Shown: positions 1 to 8,183, counted from the stretch's first letter. The stretch: 64,000 nucleotides of DNA from BOG-908 sp965198915 (GCA_965198915.1 CBDAQC010000002.1:1426001-1490000), one strand, 5' to 3'. Numbers and translations are program-made. Notes: a model not told the origin generated them from the letters alone.

Positions 1-2
1 CG

Positions 3-1682
3 ATGGCGGCCGCGGCGCCCGATGGCCTGCTCCGCCGCGCGGAGCTGACCGGGCTGCTGACCTTGCAGGCCGGGCGCGGCGCGGTGGCCGGGCTGGCCGG
101 CACGGTGGATGGCGAGCCGCTCTTCGGCAGCGCGGCCCTGCTGCTAGGGGGCCGGCCCAGCCTGGCGGCCACGCTCGCCCTGGCCGGACTGGACCTGGAC
201 AGGTGGATGGGCAGCGCGCCCGCCGCCGGCAGCCTGGCCGGTTTCGCCAGCCATTTCACCGGCGTGGACAGCGCCCTCCATGTCACCGCCGGCCACGCCA
301 TGCTGCTCGGCCAGGCCGTGGACATGCTGGACCTCACCGCCAGGACGGGGGTGGGCGGATTGCAGGTGGAGCGGGCGCAAGCCGGGCTGTATGGCGCGAG
401 GCTGAGCCTGGCCGGCGCCGTCGCCGCGGACGGGAGGCTCGGCGGGCTACGTTTCACCGCTGAGACGCCCGCTTTGGAAGGCCTGCTGCCGCATCTGCAG
501 GCTGCGGCACGCGTGGCGCCCGGCCTGTGGCACGGCAGCTTCGGGCTGCAGGTGGCCGCGGACGGCCCCGCCGGCGCGGTTTCGCTGCAAGTGCGGGCGG
601 ATGCGGACGACCTGGTGCTCGAAGCCGATTCGGTGCGCGACACGCTGGCCGGGACCGGCACCACCACGCTCACTCTGCGCCACCCTGGCGCGCCCCGCCT
701 GCTCGCGGATCTGGGCCTGCCACAGGCGCTTGGCCTGCCCGCCGGCCTGCTGCCGACGGCGCATTGGCTGGACACCGGCGCGCTGACCGTGCGCGCGCAT
801 TTGCGTGACACGCCGGCCCACCTCCAGGTGCAGGATTTCGACCTGGATGCGGCGGCGTTGCGGCTGTCCGGCAGGCTTGCCGCCGATTGGTCCGGCCAGG
901 TTCCGGTGATCACGGGCACCCTGGATTTCGACCAGTTGGCGTTGCCGGACGTGCTGCCCGACCTCAAGCAGATGGCAAAGCTGGCCGCCTGGACGACGCG
1001 CCTGCACCTCTCGGCTGCCTCGGTCAGCCTCGGCCTGCGCCGGGTGGCCGGCGGCGCCGCGCTGGACCTGGCGGCGGGCGGCGGGCGGGTGACGCTGCGC
1101 GCTATCTCGGCCGAAGTGGCAGGCGGCCGGCTGACGGGCCAGGCCGACGCGGAGCTGGGCGTGCCGCATGCGGCGGCCGCCATCCGGCTGGCGGGCACGG
1201 CGCTGGACGGCAGGCTGACCGGCTGGCCGGTCGACCTCGCGGCCGGCACCGCCGATGTCAACCTGGCGCTCGACCTGGCGGGCAGCGGCCTGGCGAACCT
1301 TTCCGGCACCGCGCACGCGGATCTGCGTTCCGTGTCCATGGTGGGGTTCGACCTGGCGCAGCTTGCCGCGGCGGCGCCGTTGCGTACGCGGGCCGGCCGG
1401 CTCGCGCTGAAGATGGCGCTGTCCCAGGGCACCAGCCCCGGCCTTTCCGGAACAGCGGACGCCTCCGTCACCGGCGGGGTAGTGACGCTGCAGGCTGCCC
1501 GGCTGGCATCCGCCGACGGCGCCGCCGAGGCCAGCGGCCAGGCGGACCTGGCGCGTGGGTCGGTCGATGCGCGGCTGAGGCTGACGCCCGCCCTGCCCGG
1601 CTCGCCGGGGTTCGGATTGCTGATGAGCGGCCCGTGGCAAGACCCTGCGGTGACAATGGAGGAGAGGAACGGGCGGCGGTGA
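3..1682 (+). CDS. AsmA-like protein, C-terminal part (5' truncated by window edge)
   Basis: The frame is already open at the window edge, so the real start lies upstream and only the last 559 residues are seen. The sequence is long, Ala/Gly/Leu-rich and made of alternating hydrophobic and polar stretches that suggest repeated beta strands, and it ends with a GPWQDP motif, similar to the 'GPW-x-x-P' ending common in AsmA-family C-terminal domains. Family members are inner-membrane anchored, span the periplasm and are linked to lipid transport and outer-membrane assembly. The N-terminal anchor expected for the family is not in view. The assignment rests on overall composition and the C-terminal motif, so a related TamB/AsmA relative is equally possible. 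Confidence 0.7.
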   Translation: MAAAAPDGLLRRAELTGLLTLQAGRGAVAGLAGTVDGEPLFGSAALLLGGRPSLAATLALAGLDLDRWMGSAPAAGSLAGFASHFTGVDSALHVTAGHAMLLGQAVDMLDLTARTGVGGLQVERAQAGLYGARLSLAGAVAADGRLGGLRFTAETPALEGLLPHLQAAARVAPGLWHGSFGLQVAADGPAGAVSLQVRADADDLVLEADSVRDTLAGTGTTTLTLRHPGAPRLLADLGLPQALGLPAGLLPTAHWLDTGALTVRAHLRDTPAHLQVQDFDLDAAALRLSGRLAADWSGQVPVITGTLDFDQLALPDVLPDLKQMAKLAAWTTRLHLSAASVSLGLRRVAGGAALDLAAGGGRVTLRAISAEVAGGRLTGQADAELGVPHAAAAIRLAGTALDGRLTGWPVDLAAGTADVNLALDLAGSGLANLSGTAHADLRSVSMVGFDLAQLAAAAPLRTRAGRLALKMALSQGTSPGLSGTADASVTGGVVTLQAARLASADGAAEASGQADLARGSVDARLRLTPALPGSPGFGLLMSGPWQDPAVTMEERNGRR

Positions 1683-1813
1683 CGGGTGCATGCAGGCGGG
1701 CCAGCGCGAAGGCCGCGCCGGTCGGACCGGGCGGATGCGCAGTGGCGCAACGAATGTGTCGCCTGCGCCGTTACGGGCCAGGCGGCTGGCGGCAGCCACG
1801 TGCGGAGGGTTTC

Positions 1814-2233
1814 ATGGACGATCGGTTTGGCCGGCTCTGCTGGCTGGTATTCCTGGCGGCGGCCGCCGCATGCGGCGCCTCGCGGGCCGGTGCCGCCGTG
1901 CTGCCTGGCGATCCCGCGGCCGCCCCGCCGCACCACGCCGCCGTCCATCACCACAGGCGGCACGCGGCGGCCAAGCCCGCCCCGATCGCTTCCGGCGCCC
2001 TGCCGGCCACGCCCGCCGCCCCCACCAGCTCGCCCGCGCCGGTGCCGAACGAGGCGGTTGCCGCGCCGATCGACGATCCCTCGCCGCAGACGAGCGTCGC
2101 CCCGAGCGTGTTCCAGCTGCATTACCCGCCGCAGGGCGACGGCTACACGACGGGATCGAGCTCGCAGGCGATGGACGACCGCGAGGCCGCGAAGGCCACC
2201 GGCGTGCAGGTGAAGGTTCCGCTGCCGCAATGA
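1814..2233 (+). CDS. Small exported Pro/Ala/His-rich protein, unknown function
   Basis: A 139-residue protein. The ATG at 1814 is chosen because GGAGGG lies at 1804-1809 and the N-terminus is then a clean signal peptide: charged MDDRFGR, a hydrophobic run and an AGA cleavage region near residue 31. The mature part has a His cluster (PHHAAVHHHRRH, residues 41-52) followed by a low-complexity Ala/Pro linker and a more ordered C-terminus. It lies 131 bases after the AsmA-like gene. I do not recognise the family; the His-rich segment could bind metal, but that is a guess. Confidence 0.6.
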   Translation: MDDRFGRLCWLVFLAAAAACGASRAGAAVLPGDPAAAPPHHAAVHHHRRHAAAKPAPIASGALPATPAAPTSSPAPVPNEAVAAPIDDPSPQTSVAPSVFQLHYPPQGDGYTTGSSSQAMDDREAAKATGVQVKVPLPQ

Positions 2234-2265
2234 GCGCGGCCGAATCCCCGGGCTGAAGAGCAAGG

Positions 2266-2312
2266 TTCGGGCTCTGTCCCAACCAAGCTGGGGCCTCGAG
2301 GCCCCAAGGCCC
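2266..2312. repeat. Family 2 G/C-rich palindromic repeat (copy 1)
   Basis: Contains a perfect 18-bp palindrome at 2289-2306 (TGGGGCCTC then GAGGCCCCA). It matches, in inverted orientation, the units at 49686-49745 and 62591-62647. It lies between the exported protein gene and atpI and could fold as a terminator-like hairpin. Confidence 0.6.
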
Positions 2313-2439
2313 CCATTCGTTTGGCATTTCCGCCTGGCGTGTACCGGCCGAGCCGCGCCACGCCTTGACACCCCTGGGTGCGGCATCTAGCAAGCGCCGG
2401 CCTATCCAGCGCGGGGGCTGCCAGCCCTTGGAGCCGTGA

Positions 2440-2748
2440 ATGAGCGAGGATGAGAACGGCGCGGGTGGTTCTTTCGAGGATCGCCTGCGTGCAGCGCGCG
2501 TGCGTCAGGGGCTCGGCGCCCCTGAACAGGCCGAAGCCGGTCCGTCCGGCGGGTCTGCCCTGGGTCTCGGCCTGCGTGTCGGTGTGGAGCTGGTCTCCGC
2601 TTTGGCCGTGGCGGTTGCCATCGGCTGGGCGCTGGACCATTGGCTGCACACGCTGCCGCTGTTCCTCGTGATATTCCTGGTGCTGGGCGGGGCCGCGGGC
2701 GTTGCGAACGTGTGGCGGCTGGTCGGGCCGGCACGGCGCCAGGCCTGA
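2440..2748 (+). CDS. atpI: ATP synthase assembly protein I
   Basis: A 102-residue protein with a polar N-terminal third and two hydrophobic segments (about residues 46-65 and 71-92) separated by a short WALDHWLHT loop. This matches the small AtpI proteins that open alphaproteobacterial F0 operons and help assemble the c-ring. The position, directly upstream of atpB, atpE, atpF' and atpF on the same strand, is the strongest support. The start is an ATG at 2440 shortly after GGAG in the preceding bases. No upstream promoter was identified with confidence in the 206-base gap before it. Confidence 0.88.
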   Translation: MSEDENGAGGSFEDRLRAARVRQGLGAPEQAEAGPSGGSALGLGLRVGVELVSALAVAVAIGWALDHWLHTLPLFLVIFLVLGGAAGVANVWRLVGPARRQA

Positions 2749-2800
2749 GGCACGGATAAGAATTGGCCGGATCGTCCGGCCGCATGGGGATACGCGCAGG

Positions 2801-3568
2801 GTGCCACCAGCAGTCGAACACAGCAGCGGCCACGCGATAGACGCGCTCAGCCAGTTCAAGCTGGTGCCGCTGGGCGGCTTCGGCGGCGCGCTCACCTTCA
2901 CCCAGGCGAACCTGCTGATGGTGATCGGCAGCGCGCTGGTGCTGGCGCTGCTGTATTTCGGCTCGCGCCCGCGCGCGGTGGTTCCTGGCCGGCTGCAGGC
3001 GGCCGCCGAGTTGTGCTACGATTTCGTCTACAAGATGACGTCGGACAACATCGGCGCCGAAGGGCGGCAGTTCTTTCCTTTCGTGTTCACGCTGTTCTTC
3101 TTCGTGCTGATGGGCAACCTGCTCGGGCTGGTGCCTTTCAGCTTCACCTATACCAGCCACATCGCGGTGACCGCGGCGCTGGCGGTCATGGTGATCGTGC
3201 TGGTCACCATCGTGGCGCTGGCGAAGCACGGGCTGCACTTCTTCACCTACTTCTTTCCGGCCGGCGCTCCGGTGTTCCTTGCACCGCTGATCGTGCCGAT
3301 CGAGATCATCTCCTACCTGTCTCGCCCCGTCAGCCTGTCCATCCGTCTGTTCGCCAACATGGTGGCCGGCCACGTGATGTTCGCGGTATTCGCCACCTTC
3401 GTGGTGATGATGGGCGGCCACTCGATCATCGGCGCCTTTGCGGCTATCGGGCCGCTGGCGGTGAACGTGGCGCTGATGGGTTTCGAATTGCTGGTCGCCG
3501 CATTGCAGGCCTACGTGTTTGCGATCCTGACCTGCATCTACCTGCACGACGCGGTGCATCTGCACTAA
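2801..3568 (+). CDS. atpB: F0F1 ATP synthase subunit a
   Basis: A 255-residue, multi-pass membrane protein that forms the proton half-channels next to the c-ring. The essential arginine is visible in LSIRLFANM (Arg182), with the family-typical GHVMFAVF and QAYVFAILTCIYL segments following. The reading frame extends further upstream, but the homologous region begins after GTG 2801, which has GGGGA at 2786-2790 at good spacing; the extension would overlap atpI. It is the second gene of the F0 operon. The F1 genes are not in this window, as is usual in alphaproteobacteria, where F0 and F1 are separate operons. Confidence 0.93.
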   Translation: MPPAVEHSSGHAIDALSQFKLVPLGGFGGALTFTQANLLMVIGSALVLALLYFGSRPRAVVPGRLQAAAELCYDFVYKMTSDNIGAEGRQFFPFVFTLFFFVLMGNLLGLVPFSFTYTSHIAVTAALAVMVIVLVTIVALAKHGLHFFTYFFPAGAPVFLAPLIVPIEIISYLSRPVSLSIRLFANMVAGHVMFAVFATFVVMMGGHSIIGAFAAIGPLAVNVALMGFELLVAALQAYVFAILTCIYLHDAVHLH

Positions 3569-3620
3569 GACACGCGGGCTTTTCGGCAGCTTTTCCCAAC
3601 AAGACATAAGGACTGGTTTC

Positions 3621-3845
3621 ATGGACGTAGCAGCGGCAACCAAGCTCGGCGCGGGCATTGCGGTGATTGCACTGGCCGGCGTGGGCATCGGCATCGGCAA
3701 CATCTTCTCGGCGCTGGTGACCAGCATTGCCCGCAATCCTTCGGCGCGTGACCAGGTGTTCGGCCTTGGCATTCTGGGCTTCGCGCTGACGGAAGCGGTG
3801 GCGCTGTTCGCGCTGCTGATCGCGTTCCTGATCCTGTTCACCTGA
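3621..3845 (+). CDS. atpE: F0F1 ATP synthase subunit c
   Basis: A 74-residue hairpin of two transmembrane helices joined by the polar ARNPSARD loop. The first helix has the GxGxGxGN ring-packing motif (residues 20-27) and the second carries the proton-binding carboxylate Glu58 in GFALTEAVALF. The presence of glutamate with no obvious second ion ligand fits a proton-driven ring. Length is standard for alphaproteobacteria. A nested repeat element of about 230 bp separates it from atpF', which is unusual within an operon that needs high c-subunit output. Confidence 0.97.
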   Translation: MDVAAATKLGAGIAVIALAGVGIGIGNIFSALVTSIARNPSARDQVFGLGILGFALTEAVALFALLIAFLILFT

Positions 3846-3858
3846 GACGAGGAAGCAT

Positions 3859-4087
3859 GGCCTTCTTTTCTGCTGGTCCGTTCGCAAAGGCACACTGGCG
3901 GCCATCTGACGCGCTTTCCTGGGCTAAGGTGCTCGGGAACACGCCAGCTGAGTCGCCACTCCTTTCCGAACCCAGCCAGAAAAGTAGCAGAGACTTTCGC
4001 TCCGCTGTCGCGCACCCTGTCCTGGAGTCCGCGACAGCGGAGCAAAAGCTTTTTGGTTCTTTTTCTCGAAGAACGGCTTCCTTCCTT
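3859..4087. repeat. Family 1 element, interrupted by a family 3 copy
   Basis: The left arm starts at 3859-3872 (GGCCTTCTTTTCTG) and resumes at about 3976; the right arm is 4038-4085. The 104 bases in between match, inverted, the family 3 sequence at about 6480-6600. The inner stem CGCTGTCGCG...CGCGACAGCG is shared with the copies at 39522 and 54927. It ends 15 bases before the atpF' start. Confidence 0.75.
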
Positions 4088-4101
4088 CTGAAAGCATCAA
4101 G

Positions 4102-4671
4102 ATGCCACGCCTAACCGCCCTAGCCCTGGCCCTGACCGCCACGAGCGCCGCCCAAGCGGACACCATGCCGCAGCTCGATCCCGCGCACGGCTTGCTGGTG
4201 GCGCAGCTCGTCTGGGGCGCGGTGATTTTCGTGGTGTTCTACCTGCTGGTTTCGCGCTGGGGCCTGCCGCGCGTGGGTGCCGTGCTGGCTTTTCGCGCCG
4301 GCACGATCGCCGCCGACCTGGAGCGTGCGCATAACGACAAGGCGGATGCGGATGCGGCGGTGGCGGAACTGACCGCCGCCCGGCGCGCGGCCTACGCGAA
4401 GAGCCAGGCGGCGATCACCGAGGCGGCCGCGCGCGCCAAGGCGGAAGCGGCCGCGCGCGCCGCCGAGCAGGACAGGCGGCTGGACGCACAACTGGCCGAC
4501 AGCGAGGCGCGCATCGGCAGCGCTCGTGCCGCGGCGATGGGCGCGTTGCGCCAGGTTTCCACCGATACCGCATCCGCGGTGATTGCCCGACTGACAGACG
4601 GTCAGGCTGACGAACACCGCGTGGACCAGGCGGTGCGCGGCCTGCTGGCCGAGCGCGGCCTGGCCGCCTGA
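4102..4671 (+). CDS. atpF': F0F1 ATP synthase subunit b' (second b-type stator subunit)
   Basis: A 189-residue protein with an N-terminal leader (residues 1-20), a membrane segment in LLVAQLVWGAVIFVVFYLLV (about 31-50) and a long Ala/Glu/Lys/Arg-rich coiled coil, the classic peripheral-stalk layout. It is the first of two tandem b-type genes, and the extra N-terminal residues are typical of the b' form found in alphaproteobacteria and phototrophs. With AtpF it forms the heterodimeric stator. The start ATG 4102 lies 15 bases after the repeat element and has only a weak GAAAG as possible ribosome site. Confidence 0.9.
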   Translation: MPRLTALALALTATSAAQADTMPQLDPAHGLLVAQLVWGAVIFVVFYLLVSRWGLPRVGAVLAFRAGTIAADLERAHNDKADADAAVAELTAARRAAYAKSQAAITEAAARAKAEAAARAAEQDRRLDAQLADSEARIGSARAAAMGALRQVSTDTASAVIARLTDGQADEHRVDQAVRGLLAERGLAA

Positions 4672-4684
4672 GGAGCCCGATCAC

Positions 4685-5179
4685 ATGCACCTGCTAGCCG
4701 AGCCGGAATTCTGGGTCCTCGTCAGCTTCGTCATTTTCTTCGTGCTGTTCGGCGGCAGGCTGTGGGCCGGCATCACCGCCCTGCTGGACGGCCGCGCCAA
4801 CACGATACGGGCCGAGCTGGCGGAGGCCCAGCGGCTGCGCCAGGAGGCCGAGGCCATGCTGGCGGACGCGCAGCGTGCCAGGACGGAGGCGCTGGCCGAG
4901 GCCGAGCAGGTGCTGGCGCGCAGCCAGATCGAGGCGGCCCAACTGGCGCAGGCCGCCGGCGCCGAGGCGGAAGCCTCCGCCAGGCGCCGCGAACGCCTGG
5001 CGCTGGACCGGATTGCGGCGGCCGAGAAGGCGGCGCTGGACGAGGTGCGCCAGACTGCCGCCGACATCGCGACGCGGGCGGCGGCGCGGGTGATCGGGGA
5101 AGGGCTGGGCGAGGAACGTGAGACGGCGTTGCTGGACCGCGCGATCGCCGACCTGCCGAGGGCCTTGCGGGCGGCTTGA
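4685..5179 (+). CDS. atpF: F0F1 ATP synthase subunit b
   Basis: A 164-residue stator subunit: one membrane helix right at the N-terminus (EFWVLVSFVIFFVLFGGRLW, about residues 8-27) followed by a continuous charged coiled coil rich in Ala, Glu and Arg. It starts 13 bases after atpF' with GAGGAG just upstream, so the two are surely co-transcribed and made in similar amounts. It is the last gene of the operon; a family 2 repeat with strong hairpin potential follows. Confidence 0.93.
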   Translation: MHLLAEPEFWVLVSFVIFFVLFGGRLWAGITALLDGRANTIRAELAEAQRLRQEAEAMLADAQRARTEALAEAEQVLARSQIEAAQLAQAAGAEAEASARRRERLALDRIAAAEKAALDEVRQTAADIATRAAARVIGEGLGEERETALLDRAIADLPRALRAA

Positions 5180-5225
5180 GGGGCTTGCACGGCGGGGGGG
5201 GGCGTCTGTGGGCTGATACGTTGGA

Positions 5226-5325
5226 AGGCCAGGGGCTCTGCCCTGGACCCCGCTCCCGGACAATCGTCCTTAGAACCTGCTACACATACACTTACGAAAT
5301 GAGGTTTGGGGCAGAGGCCCAACCT
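5226..5325. repeat. Family 2 repeat (copy 2)
   Basis: Begins AAGGCCAGGGGCTCTGCCC and runs to GGTTTGGGGCAGAGGCCC. An inverted copy with the same order of blocks (CTCATTTCGTAA, GTTCTAAGGACGA, GGTCCAGGGGCAGAGCCCC) is at 8925-9078. It separates the convergent ends of atpF and thyX and may act as a bidirectional terminator. Confidence 0.65.
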
Positions 5326-5354
5326 TGACAGCCCTGGCGGGCCAGCCGCCGCGG

Positions 5355-6287
5355 CTACGATGCCAGCGCAGCCTCCAGTTCCGTCCATTCGCGTTTGGAC
5401 AGGCCGCTCGACGCCTGTTCGACCGCCTCGCCGGCGAGGCGGCGGCGGATCACCGCCAGCATCTGCGCCGACAGCGTGACCGCGCCCAGCCGGTAGTCGC
5501 AGAATGCCGCGTAGGCGGCCGGCACCCAGGCGCGCACCATGTCCAGTATGGCGTCCGCATACACGCGGATCTCGTATTGCGCGTGCGAGTCGGCGCGCAG
5601 GGCGCAGAAATTCAGCAGGTTATGGAGGTCGGTCTTCCAATACCACTGGGTGTAGGCGTTGAGCGTGAGGTTCATGCGTGCCAGCTCGCGCGCCAGGCCT
5701 TGCCGGCCGGCGTCGGCCGGCGTGCCGTCCGGCGCCTCGTTCAGCATGTGCAAATAATGGTCGTAGTTGCGGGTGGCGTCCTGGCGGAGCAGGTCGAGCA
5801 CCTCTGCCGCCTCGTCGCCCTGCAGCACCTCCCCCCTGCCCTGGCGGTTGGCGGCGGATTGCGCGGCGAGTTGCTCGGGCGCCGGGATGTAGAACTCGCG
5901 ATCCATGACCGAGTAGCGTGCGGAGTACTCGTTCACGTTTGCCATGCGGTGACGTATCCACTGGCGCGCCACGAAGATCGGCAGCTTCACGTGCAGCTTG
6001 ATCTCGCACATTTCGAACGGCGTGCTGTGCCGGTGCCGCATCAAATAACGTATCAGCCCGGCATCTTCGGACACGCGCCTTGTGCCGCGCCCGTAGCTGA
6101 CCCGCGCCGCCTGCACGATCGCGCCGTCATCGCCCATGTAGTCGATCACCCGGATAAAACCGTGATCCAGCAGCGGCACGGCGGTGAACAGCAGCGCCTC
6201 CAGCGCCGGCACCGTCGTACGCCGCGTCGTGCTCGCCGCCTCCCGCTGAGTGTCAATTTCGGCAAGCTGGGAAGGAGTCAGGGGCAT
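5355..6287 (-). CDS. thyX: FAD-dependent thymidylate synthase
   Basis: A 310-residue ThyX, which methylates dUMP to dTMP using methylenetetrahydrofolate, NADPH and FAD. The signature RHRMANVNEYSARY is at residues 112-125, matching the family RHR-x7-S-x-R-Y pattern, preceded by RYLMRHRHSTPFE and followed by REFYIP. Length is at the long end of the family. No thyA is visible here, so this may be the sole route to dTMP, but that needs the whole genome. The start ATG 6287 is near a family 3 repeat block that occupies the upstream region. Confidence 0.95.
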   Translation of the reverse strand: MPLTPSQLAEIDTQREAASTTRRTTVPALEALLFTAVPLLDHGFIRVIDYMGDDGAIVQAARVSYGRGTRRVSEDAGLIRYLMRHRHSTPFEMCEIKLHVKLPIFVARQWIRHRMANVNEYSARYSVMDREFYIPAPEQLAAQSAANRQGRGEVLQGDEAAEVLDLLRQDATRNYDHYLHMLNEAPDGTPADAGRQGLARELARMNLTLNAYTQWYWKTDLHNLLNFCALRADSHAQYEIRVYADAILDMVRAWVPAAYAAFCDYRLGAVTLSAQMLAVIRRRLAGEAVEQASSGLSKREWTELEAALAS

Positions 6288-6298
6288 GGACCTAGTCT

Positions 6299-6604
6299 AA
6301 AGGCCAAACAGCCAAATGGCCACGAAGCGGACGGCTGCCTTTCAAGCGCGGCCTGCGAGCGAGCACCGAAGCGCAGCGAGCGTGCACCGAAGCGCAGCGA
6401 GCGTGCACCGGGCGGCCATCAGGCCCTGCATCGCCAGCCTGAGGCCACAAGCGGTCAAATGGCTTTGAAAACGTGGCCTGGTGAGTCAGCTGGCGTGCGT
6501 TTGCGAGCACCGGAGCGCAGTGGCCTCCTGTGGCCACGAGCACCGGAGCGCAGCAAACGTGCGCCAGATGGCCGCCAGGGCGCGTTTGCAAAGCCATTTG
6601 GGTA
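6299..6604. repeat. Family 3 complex repeat upstream of thyX
   Basis: Holds two tandem 21-nt units (6364-6384 and 6385-6405, core CACCGAAGCGCAGCGAGCG), further GAGCACCGGAGCGCAG copies near 6507 and 6538, and an inverted pair CAAATGGCTTTG at 6456 and its complement ending near 6600. A related copy sits inside the repeat between atpE and atpF'. It has no coding potential that I trust. Confidence 0.6.
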
Positions 6605-6606
6605 GT

Positions 6607-6858
6607 GGGGGCATTCTGTTGCCCGGGGCCCCCTAACCGCGCGTGTCACTGCTTACGCAGCGATCGCGAGCGCCTCGAAGTTATCGTTGGCACTTGTGAA
6701 TTGACCCGATAACGGCGGAATCATGCCGGGCAAAAGATGAGTCTTTACCACGCGTGTCGAGCCTGTGTCGTCCCCGTATATGGTGGAAACGCCGGGCACT
6801 GCCCCCGGGTCCACAACGCTTATTCCACGCACCGTTTATCGCCATAGCCGGCTTGCGC
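6607..6858 (-). ncRNA. ssrA: Transfer-messenger RNA (tmRNA), circularly permuted two-piece type
   Basis: Read on the minus strand, an acceptor piece comes first and ends in TTTCCACCA (CCA at 6783-6781), then only five bases (TATAC), then the coding piece starting GGGGACGAC at 6775. The acceptor stem pairs over seven bases (GGGGACG with CGTTTCC, two G-T pairs). The T-arm is ACCCGGGGGCAGTGCCCGGC, with the GGCAGTG loop I associate with alphaproteobacterial permuted tmRNAs. The tag frame at 6691-6653 reads ANDNFEALAIAA then TAA, close to the alphaproteobacterial ANDN...ALA-AA tags. A G/C hairpin at 6633-6607 closes the coding piece. The 5' end of the acceptor piece is approximate. It rescues stalled ribosomes and tags their products for proteolysis. 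Confidence 0.9.
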
Positions 6859-6893
6859 CTGCACCGAGCAAGGTAGTGCGGAGAAGGTGAGAA

Positions 6894-7068
6894 GGCAAGG
6901 AAGGCCTTCTTTTTTGAAAAAGAAGCAAAAAACTTTTGCTCTCATGCCGGCATCAGGATACCGCCCGATTTGGCCAATATGCGTTTTGGCAGGACCGTGG
7001 CAGGCCTTGTGCAAGCGGGAGAGCAAAAGTTTTGCTTCTTTTTTTCTAAAAAGAAGGCCTTGCTTCCT
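6894..7068. repeat. Family 1 element, full copy, upstream of rpmG
   Basis: Left arm 6894-6942 (AAGGCCTTCTTTTTTGAAAA...) and right arm 7020-7068 (GAGCAAAAGTTTTGCTTC...) are reverse complements around a 77-base spacer. It lies between the 5' side of ssrA and rpmG, ending 75 bases before the rpmG start. Confidence 0.85.
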
Positions 7069-7143
7069 TGACCCCCCGCGCACCCCGACGCATTTTCCGC
7101 GATCCCAGGCGCCAGGCAACCGGCGCCCCCTTTGAGGTGCCTC

Positions 7144-7311
7144 ATGGCCAAGTCCAACACCGTGCAGATCCGGCTCGTCTCCAGCGCCGACACCGGCTAC
7201 TTCTATGTCACCAAGAAGAACGCCCGCACCAAGACCACGAAGATGGAATTCAAGAAGTACGACCCGGTCGCGCGCAAGCACGTCGTCTTCAAGGAAGCCA
7301 AGATAAAGTAG
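7144..7311 (+). CDS. rpmG: 50S ribosomal protein L33
   Basis: A 55-residue basic protein, the usual length for proteobacterial L33, starting MAKSNTVQIRLVSSADTGYF and containing the family YVTKKNARTKTTKMEFKKYDP block and a Lys-rich tail ending KIK. It is a structural part of the large ribosomal subunit near the E site. The zinc-binding cysteines found in the C+ form of L33 are absent, so this is the zinc-free form. GAGGTG at 7133-7138 gives a proper ribosome site. Confidence 0.97.
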   Translation: MAKSNTVQIRLVSSADTGYFYVTKKNARTKTTKMEFKKYDPVARKHVVFKEAKIK

Positions 7312-7436
7312 CCCGCCTCCGGCCACCGCCCGGCCGGATCGTCTTTGATTTGTCACGGTTTTCGCGGCAAATCCCGCGTGCGTCGAGGCCCGGTTCCGGC
7401 GTACAGGCAGCCCAGGGATCATCAGGGGTGGCCAGA

Positions 7437-8042
7437 ATGGGCGCAGGCGTCGATACCGCAACCTCGTCGCGCGGGCTCGCGCCCGATGTGGCCAATGCCC
7501 GCCTGTTCTTCCGGCGCTGGCTGGCCAACCCTCTGCAAATGGGCTCGATCGTGCCATCCTCGCCGGCTCTGTGCCGGCGCCTGGTGGCGCAAACCCGCGC
7601 GGACGCCGGGCAGATCGTGGTGGAGCTGGGCGCAGGCACCGGTGTCGTCAGCCGCGCGCTGATCGAAGGCGGGCTGCCGCCGGAGCGTCTCTACGTCGTC
7701 GAAATCGTCCGTGACATGGCCGCGCATCTGCGCCGGACTTTTCCAGGCGCCCAGGTGCTGGAGGGCGATGCGCGCCGGCTGCCGCAGCTTGTCCCGCAGG
7801 AGCTGCACGGCCGGATCGGCACCGTCATCGTCGGCATCCCGCTTGTGCTTCTGCCGGTGGCCGAACAGCGCCGCTTCATCGATGCGATACAGGCCGTGGC
7901 GCCTGGCGTGGGCTTCATCCTCTACAGCTACTGTGTGACCTCACCGCTGCCCTGGAAGAAGCTCGGCTTGACGCCGCGCCGGGAAGCCTGGACGCCGCTG
8001 AACTTCCCGCCTGCCAGCGTCTGGCGTTACACCCCGGCGTGA
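7437..8042 (+). CDS. PmtA-like phospholipid N-methyltransferase / SAM-dependent methyltransferase
   Basis: A 201-residue class I methyltransferase. The N-terminal RLFFRRWLANPLQMGSIVPS stretch (residues 22-41) matches the membrane-binding lead seen in PmtA-type phosphatidylethanolamine methyltransferases ('FL--WL--P---GA--PSS'), followed by SAM motif I VVELGAGTGV at 61-70 and an acidic residue at the end of strand 2 (VVEIVRD). Such enzymes turn phosphatidylethanolamine towards phosphatidylcholine. The start ATG 7437 follows CAGGGGTG; the open frame reaches further up but overlaps rpmG. Substrate is inferred from the N-terminal motif only. Confidence 0.75.
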   Translation: MGAGVDTATSSRGLAPDVANARLFFRRWLANPLQMGSIVPSSPALCRRLVAQTRADAGQIVVELGAGTGVVSRALIEGGLPPERLYVVEIVRDMAAHLRRTFPGAQVLEGDARRLPQLVPQELHGRIGTVIVGIPLVLLPVAEQRRFIDAIQAVAPGVGFILYSYCVTSPLPWKKLGLTPRREAWTPLNFPPASVWRYTPA

Positions 8043-8183
8043 GGCCGGATGCGCCGGGCTGTGGCCCGGGCCGGACCCGCGGGCCGGACAAGGTCTGCCG
8101 GCGCGGGACTTCGCAGGCGTTAGCGTTTGTTTCACCCGGCAACCGGAAACTGAGATTCCAAACTTGCCGCGAGACGTTTCCGC

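Noticed and set aside
2702..2800. Upstream extension of atpB to 2702
   Set aside because: It would overlap atpI by 47 bases and add residues not found in subunit a; GTG 2801 with GGGGA upstream fits better.
3857..4114. Frame of 85 codons between atpE and atpF'
   Set aside because: It is made entirely of the nested family 1 and family 3 repeats and ends inside atpF'.
6356..6410. Tandem units upstream of thyX as a CRISPR array
   Set aside because: Only two adjacent exact units with no spacers between them and no cas genes in the window.
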